NCBI RefSeq assembly: GCF_946998875.1 | Contig: NZ_CAMQAY010000003.1 | Coordinates: 62,001 to 126,000, forward strand | DNA: 64,000 bases | DNA from: an uncultured Peptoniphilus sp. | GTDB lineage: Bacteria > Bacillota > Clostridia > Tissierellales > Peptoniphilaceae | Direction of reading: 5' to 3' | In this document: one piece after another, positions 60,359 to 64,000 of the stretch | Position numbering within the stretch: position 1 is the first letter of the stretch | How the letters are laid out: the number at the start of each line of letters is the position of its first letter | The notes under the pieces: model-generated | Seen by the model: the letters and a program-made list of their open reading frames with translations, nothing else | The model's database searches: none | What the model was told of the DNA's origin: nothing | Made by a program: the position numbers and the translations under genes

Positions 60359-62506
60359 TTATTCTTCAGTTGATTCTTCAGATTCTTCTTTTACTTCTTC
60401 ATGAACTTCTGTTGATTCAGTTTCTTCTGAATCAGCAAGTTCTTTTTCATCTTCAATAATTTCAGAATCTAATTCTGCATCAGCGAAGTTAAGTCCTAGC
60501 ATTTCTCCAATAGTCATGTTGAAGTCATCTTGTTTTGGTTCTTCAATTTTCTTTTCTCTCTTTGGAGCTGGCTTTCTTTCTCTTCTTGGTTTTCTTTCTC
60601 TTGGTTTAGCTTCTTCAGATTCTTCTTTTTCTTCAGGTTCAATTAGAGCCTTGATAGAAAGAGAAATCTTTTGATTTTCTTCATCAATGTCAGTTACTTT
60701 AACTGTAACTTCTTCGCCAATAGAAAGTTTGTCTTGTGGTTTTTCAACATGTTCTCTTGAAATTTGAGATACATGAAGAAGTCCATCAACGCCTTGTTCA
60801 AGTCTTACGAAGGCACCAAAGTCAAGAAGGTTAACTACTTTACCCTTAACTACATCGCCAACTTTAACTTCACTTGTAAATACATCCCATGGTTTTTCCA
60901 TAGTTTGTTTTAGTCCAAGTGCAATTCTATTTTTTTCTTTATCAACATTTAGAACTTGTACTTTAACTACATCTCCAGGTGCTACAACATCTGAAGGGTG
61001 CTTTACTCTGTTCCATGAAAGTTCAGAGATATGGATAAGTCCATCTACTCCTCCAACGTCTACAAAGGCACCAAAGTTAGTTAGTCTTTGTACAGTTCCT
61101 TCGATAATGTCTCCTTCTTTAAGCTTGTCATATACTTCGTCACGAACTTTGTCTAATTCTTCTTGAAGTACATTCTTTCTGGATACAACAATTCTCTTCT
61201 TTCTCTTATCAAAATCGATAATTTCAGTTTCGAATTCTTCTCCAATGAATTTGCTTAAATCTTTTTGGAATCTAACAGAAACATGAGATGCTGGGATAAA
61301 TACATTTAATCCTCTGTAATCTGCAGTTAAACCACCCTTTACTTGGTTCTTTACAGTTACTGTGATATTTTCTTTGTTGTTATAAAGTTCTTCAACTTCA
61401 TCCCAAATCTTCATATCAGCAACTCTTTTTGTTGAAAGAACAACATTGCCATCTCCATCATCCATCTTTAGAACATATACATCAATTTCTTGACCTTGTT
61501 CATAAAGATCTTGAGGATTAACATCTGGTCCTCCTGCTAGTTCATCTTTTGAAATGATACCATCTGATCTGTATCCAAGATTCACCATTACTTCTGAATC
61601 AGTTATATATAAAACCTCTCCAGTTACTACTTCGCCCTTTCTAATTCTTTTGAAAGAATTATCAATGGCTTCCATCATCTCACCTTTGTCAAAATTTTCC
61701 ATCCTACAAACAGCCTCCTTGATTACCGATTCCGGTGTGGATGCTCCGGCGGTAATACCTATTTTATTAAATTTTTTAAATATATTTAAATCAATGTCTT
61801 TAATAGACTGAATTAAAAATACATTTTTACAATTTAATTTTGCAATCTCTGCAAGTTTTTTTGTATTAGAAGATTTTTTGCCGCCAAGTACAATCACAGC
61901 GTCAACTTTTTTTGATAAATCCCTAATACTCTCTTGTCTCTTGAAAGTTGCATTACATATAGTATTATAAACTAAAACTTCATCTTTTGAAATATCTTTT
62001 ATAATATTTATTGCACTTTCAAAAAATTCTACATTATTTGTAGTTTGTGATACCACTACAATTTTTCCCTCTGGAATTTTTATATCTTCCAAGCTAGAAA
62101 TAATAGTTGCAGAGTCATTGCAACGAGAATTGATCCCTATAACTTCAGGGTGATTATAATTCCCGACAATTACTATATTATAACCTTTTTTGTAGAAATT
62201 ATCTACTATATTATAAACTTTTTCTACTTTGGGGCACACGCAATTTATTATCTCATTATTGTTTTCTATCAATTCATCTAAAATCTTTTTGTGGACTCCA
62301 TGACTTCTTATAATTACCTTTGAATCATGGACATGGGTGTCGTCAATTTTTTTTACACCCCTATCTTCTAGGTCCTTTACCACAAATTCATTGTGGACTA
62401 AGTCGCCATAGGAGTAGACGCCCTCCTCAGCACTATCAAATGCCATCTTGACAGCTCTTTTTACTCCTCCACAAAAGCCCCTTACATCTGCTACAATAAT
62501 TTCCAT
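60359..62506 (-). CDS. ispH-rpsA: IspH fused to ribosomal protein S1
   Basis: 715 residues. Residues 1-275 are 4-hydroxy-3-methylbut-2-enyl diphosphate reductase of the non-mevalonate isoprenoid pathway: Cys12, Cys91 and Cys184 hold the iron-sulfur cluster, SQTT (153-156) and the KKSSNT-type loop bind substrate. From about 290 to 640 four S1 RNA-binding domains follow (GEVVTGEVLYITDSEVMVNLG; GDIIEGTVQRLTNFGAFVDVG; GDVVKGKVVNLLDFGAFVRL). A Lys/Arg/Glu-rich tail and an acidic end complete it. Known fusion in Clostridia. It overlaps plsC by 16 bp. Confidence 0.95.
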   Translation of the reverse strand: MEIIVADVRGFCGGVKRAVKMAFDSAEEGVYSYGDLVHNEFVVKDLEDRGVKKIDDTHVHDSKVIIRSHGVHKKILDELIENNNEIINCVCPKVEKVYNIVDNFYKKGYNIVIVGNYNHPEVIGINSRCNDSATIISSLEDIKIPEGKIVVVSQTTNNVEFFESAINIIKDISKDEVLVYNTICNATFKRQESIRDLSKKVDAVIVLGGKKSSNTKKLAEIAKLNCKNVFLIQSIKDIDLNIFKKFNKIGITAGASTPESVIKEAVCRMENFDKGEMMEAIDNSFKRIRKGEVVTGEVLYITDSEVMVNLGYRSDGIISKDELAGGPDVNPQDLYEQGQEIDVYVLKMDDGDGNVVLSTKRVADMKIWDEVEELYNNKENITVTVKNQVKGGLTADYRGLNVFIPASHVSVRFQKDLSKFIGEEFETEIIDFDKRKKRIVVSRKNVLQEELDKVRDEVYDKLKEGDIIEGTVQRLTNFGAFVDVGGVDGLIHISELSWNRVKHPSDVVAPGDVVKVQVLNVDKEKNRIALGLKQTMEKPWDVFTSEVKVGDVVKGKVVNLLDFGAFVRLEQGVDGLLHVSQISREHVEKPQDKLSIGEEVTVKVTDIDEENQKISLSIKALIEPEEKEESEEAKPRERKPRRERKPAPKREKKIEEPKQDDFNMTIGEMLGLNFADAELDSEIIEDEKELADSEETESTEVHEEVKEESEESTEE

Positions 62507-63081
62507 TTTATCTCATCACCATAAACCATTCTCATTATGTCCTGAGAAATATTTTCTAATTCTTCAGTAGAATATTTTATTTCCTTATTAATTTTTACTG
62601 GCTTTCTAAAATGAATCCTTGTTTTCCTAAAGGGCTTGTAGTCTCCATCTATATAAACTGGAAGGACTTCTGAATTAGTTTTTTGTGCAATTAGTGCCAC
62701 GCCTGATTTTATTCTAGTATAGTCAATTTCACTAACCCTAGTTGCCTCTGGAAAAATCCCAAGGACATCTTCATTTTTCAAAATTTTTAGGGCAGTCTTT
62801 ATTGCCTTTAAATCATTATTATTTCTGTCCACGGGAAAGGCTCCCATTTTATTCAAAAAACCGCCTAGAATTTTATATTGAAAGAGTTCTTTTTTTGCCA
62901 TCCAATGAATTTGCCTTGGAAAAATTGCAGAAAGTGTCACTGGGTCAAGGTTGCTTTTGTGATTTCCACAAACTATTAGTCTTTTGTCTTCCCTAGGAAT
63001 ATTTTCTATTCCAAGAACTTCAACTCTATATATAATTTTTACAAAAAATCCAATAAAAACTTGTACAAATTTGTAAAACAT
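62491..63081 (-). CDS. plsC: 1-acylglycerol-3-phosphate acyltransferase
   Basis: 196 residues, one N-terminal hydrophobic segment. HX4D motif in CGNHKSNLDP (His41, Asp46), WMAKKELF, GAFPVDR, and IFPEATRVS near 105-115. Makes phosphatidic acid. The 3-bp gap after cmk and overlap with ispH place it in the common cmk-plsC-ispH/rpsA operon. Confidence 0.92.
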   Translation of the reverse strand: MFYKFVQVFIGFFVKIIYRVEVLGIENIPREDKRLIVCGNHKSNLDPVTLSAIFPRQIHWMAKKELFQYKILGGFLNKMGAFPVDRNNNDLKAIKTALKILKNEDVLGIFPEATRVSEIDYTRIKSGVALIAQKTNSEVLPVYIDGDYKPFRKTRIHFRKPVKINKEIKYSTEELENISQDIMRMVYGDEIKWKLL

Positions 63082-63084
63082 AAA

Positions 63085-63705
63085 TCACCTTTTAATGTAT
63101 GAAATAATTTTTTCTATAGTTTCTTCAGCATTTAAGTCTGTGCTGTCAATTAAAATGGCATCATCAGTCTTAACTAGTGGCGAATTTTCTCTGTGAGAAT
63201 CGTTGTAATCTCTAACCTTTAAATCGGCAAGGACATCCTCAAATTTTAGGCTATTGTCGCCAAGTTGCTTGTACCTTCTCATGGCGCGAGTCTCTACATC
63301 TGCTGTGAGGAAAAATTTGTATTCAGCATCCTTTAAAACCACTGAGCCAATGTCTCTTCCCTCCATGACAACATCTCTATTCTTGGCAATTTCTCTTTGC
63401 ATCTTTACCAAGTAATCTCTAATAATTTTTTTCTTAGAAAATTCAGAAGTTTTATTAGAAATTTCATTTTCCCTAATTTCCTTAGACACATCTCTTCCGT
63501 CTAAAAAAATTTTTTCGCCATCAAAATTTATTTTTGTTTCTTTTAAAATTTTTTCATAGTCACTTTCATCTGCCCTTAAAAGTTTAAGAGTTATGGCACG
63601 GTACATGGCACCTGTATCTATATATAAAATCTCAAGTCTTTTTGCTATTTCCTTTGCTATGGAACTTTTGCCAGAGCCTGCTGGTCCATCTATTGCAATT
63701 TTCAT
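63085..63705 (-). CDS. cmk: Cytidylate kinase
   Basis: 206 residues from the ATG at 63705 with GGAGG five bases upstream; an in-frame TTG further up overlaps that site. P-loop GPAGSGKS (7-14), LYIDTGAMYRAITLK, MEGRDIGSVVL, and the NMP-binding region KVRDYNDSHRENSPL. Phosphorylates CMP/dCMP. Its linkage to ribosomal protein S1 is widespread in bacteria. Confidence 0.94.
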   Translation of the reverse strand: MKIAIDGPAGSGKSSIAKEIAKRLEILYIDTGAMYRAITLKLLRADESDYEKILKETKINFDGEKIFLDGRDVSKEIRENEISNKTSEFSKKKIIRDYLVKMQREIAKNRDVVMEGRDIGSVVLKDAEYKFFLTADVETRAMRRYKQLGDNSLKFEDVLADLKVRDYNDSHRENSPLVKTDDAILIDSTDLNAEETIEKIISYIKR

Positions 63706-63713
63706 TTTTACCT

Positions 63714-63748
63714 CCAAAAAAAATCACTACAATCCATAGTAGTGATTA
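63714..63748 (-). terminator. Terminator between the flavoprotein gene and cmk
   Basis: Stem AATCACTAC/GTAGTGATT (63722-63730 with 63739-63747), 8-nt loop, then about nine T on the minus strand that run straight into the cmk ribosome binding site. Confidence 0.75.
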
Positions 63749-63786
63749 ACATAATTATATTTTATTTTCAAAAATAAGTAAAGGAC

Positions 63787-64000
63787 TTACAAATTGATTC
63801 CGCAAGAATATCCTGTTGAATTTGCAATTTGAATGTTAAATCCACCAGTTAGTCCGTCAAGGTCTAGGACTTCGCCAATAAAATAAAGTCCACTTACTTT
63901 TTTTGACTCCATAGTCTTTGGGTCCAGGTCTTTTACATCGACGCCGCCACTTGTTACTATGGCTCTATCAATGTCATCTAATGAATCAAATTTTAAGGCA
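63787..64000 (-). CDS. BaiN/HI0933-type flavoprotein, C-terminal end
   Basis: The last 71 residues are visible: TSGGVDVKDLDPKTMESKKVSGLYFIGEVLDLDGLTGGFN and IQIANSTGYSCG. This is the C-terminal FAD-binding end of the NAD(P)/FAD-dependent oxidoreductase family that includes HI0933 and BaiN. The gene continues past the right edge. Its product is likely a soluble flavin reductase or dehydrogenase of unknown substrate. Confidence 0.85.
   Translation of the reverse strand, partial: ALKFDSLDDIDRAIVTSGGVDVKDLDPKTMESKKVSGLYFIGEVLDLDGLTGGFNIQIANSTGYSCGINL

Noticed and set aside
1..64000. CRISPR arrays, tRNA or rRNA genes, insertion sequences, prophage
   Set aside because: Spacers are short and contain no regular repeats, cloverleaf patterns, transposase motifs or phage genes that I could recognise.

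Overview
The window is AT-rich, dense in genes, and mostly transcribed on the minus strand. The Rnf complex, bmpA-nup nucleoside importer, IspH-S1 fusion, two-TM FtsH, dnaX-ybaB-recR block and Gram-positive lipoprotein signals point to a strictly anaerobic low-GC Firmicute. The closest fit is the Clostridia/Tissierellia (Peptoniphilaceae-like) group. This placement is inferred from gene content and style; no rRNA is present, and I saw no tRNA, CRISPR array, insertion sequence or phage gene.

Layout. 1-9047: end of ybaK, then one tightly overlapping operon (aroB-aroA-aroC-[chorismate mutase/aroE/aroK fusion]-aroQ-pabAB-DAHP synthase-pabC) that covers every step from PEP + erythrose-4-P to p-aminobenzoate. 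9197-12486: a small membrane protein, the znuABC zinc importer and a divergent Fur/Zur regulator. 12667-18739: a Na+/H+-antiporter-family permease, ftsH and dnaX-ybaB-recR. 18920-21653: a highly expressed-looking lipoprotein, a zinc-ribbon membrane protein with a long charged linker, a broken secreted-peptide ORF and an orphan ORF. 21693-24234: MtnA-like isomerase, purine nucleoside phosphorylase and class II aldolase, which together look like a 5'-deoxynucleoside (DHAP-shunt) salvage module. 24335-30487: nicotinamidase, sfsA, a GNAT protein, DUF6440, mgtE, a UvrD-like helicase and a nitroreductase.

30510-37635 is the most interesting block: an operon of two YbtP/YbtQ-like ABC half-transporters, a complete ECF importer (S, T and a double ATPase) and an AraC regulator, preceded by a near-perfect Fur box on its promoter. 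Next to it lie a half-length IsdE-like lipoprotein and three consecutive terminator hairpins. It looks like an iron-regulated system for importing haem or foreign siderophores, with no siderophore synthesis genes nearby.

38786-43822: rnfCDGEAB. 44142-48954: bmpA-nupOPQ. 49116-54467: an unknown membrane protein and a cupin-regulator-potABCD polyamine operon. 54676-59129: a DUF1624 acyltransferase, then iscS-thiI-lemA-TPM. 59271-64000: an RNase-H-like protein, cmk-plsC-ispH/rpsA and the end of a BaiN/HI0933-type flavoprotein.

Promoters in the window repeatedly use an extended -10 (TGNTATAAT), and many genes use AGGTGA-type ribosome binding sites. I used these to move several starts inward from the longest ORF.
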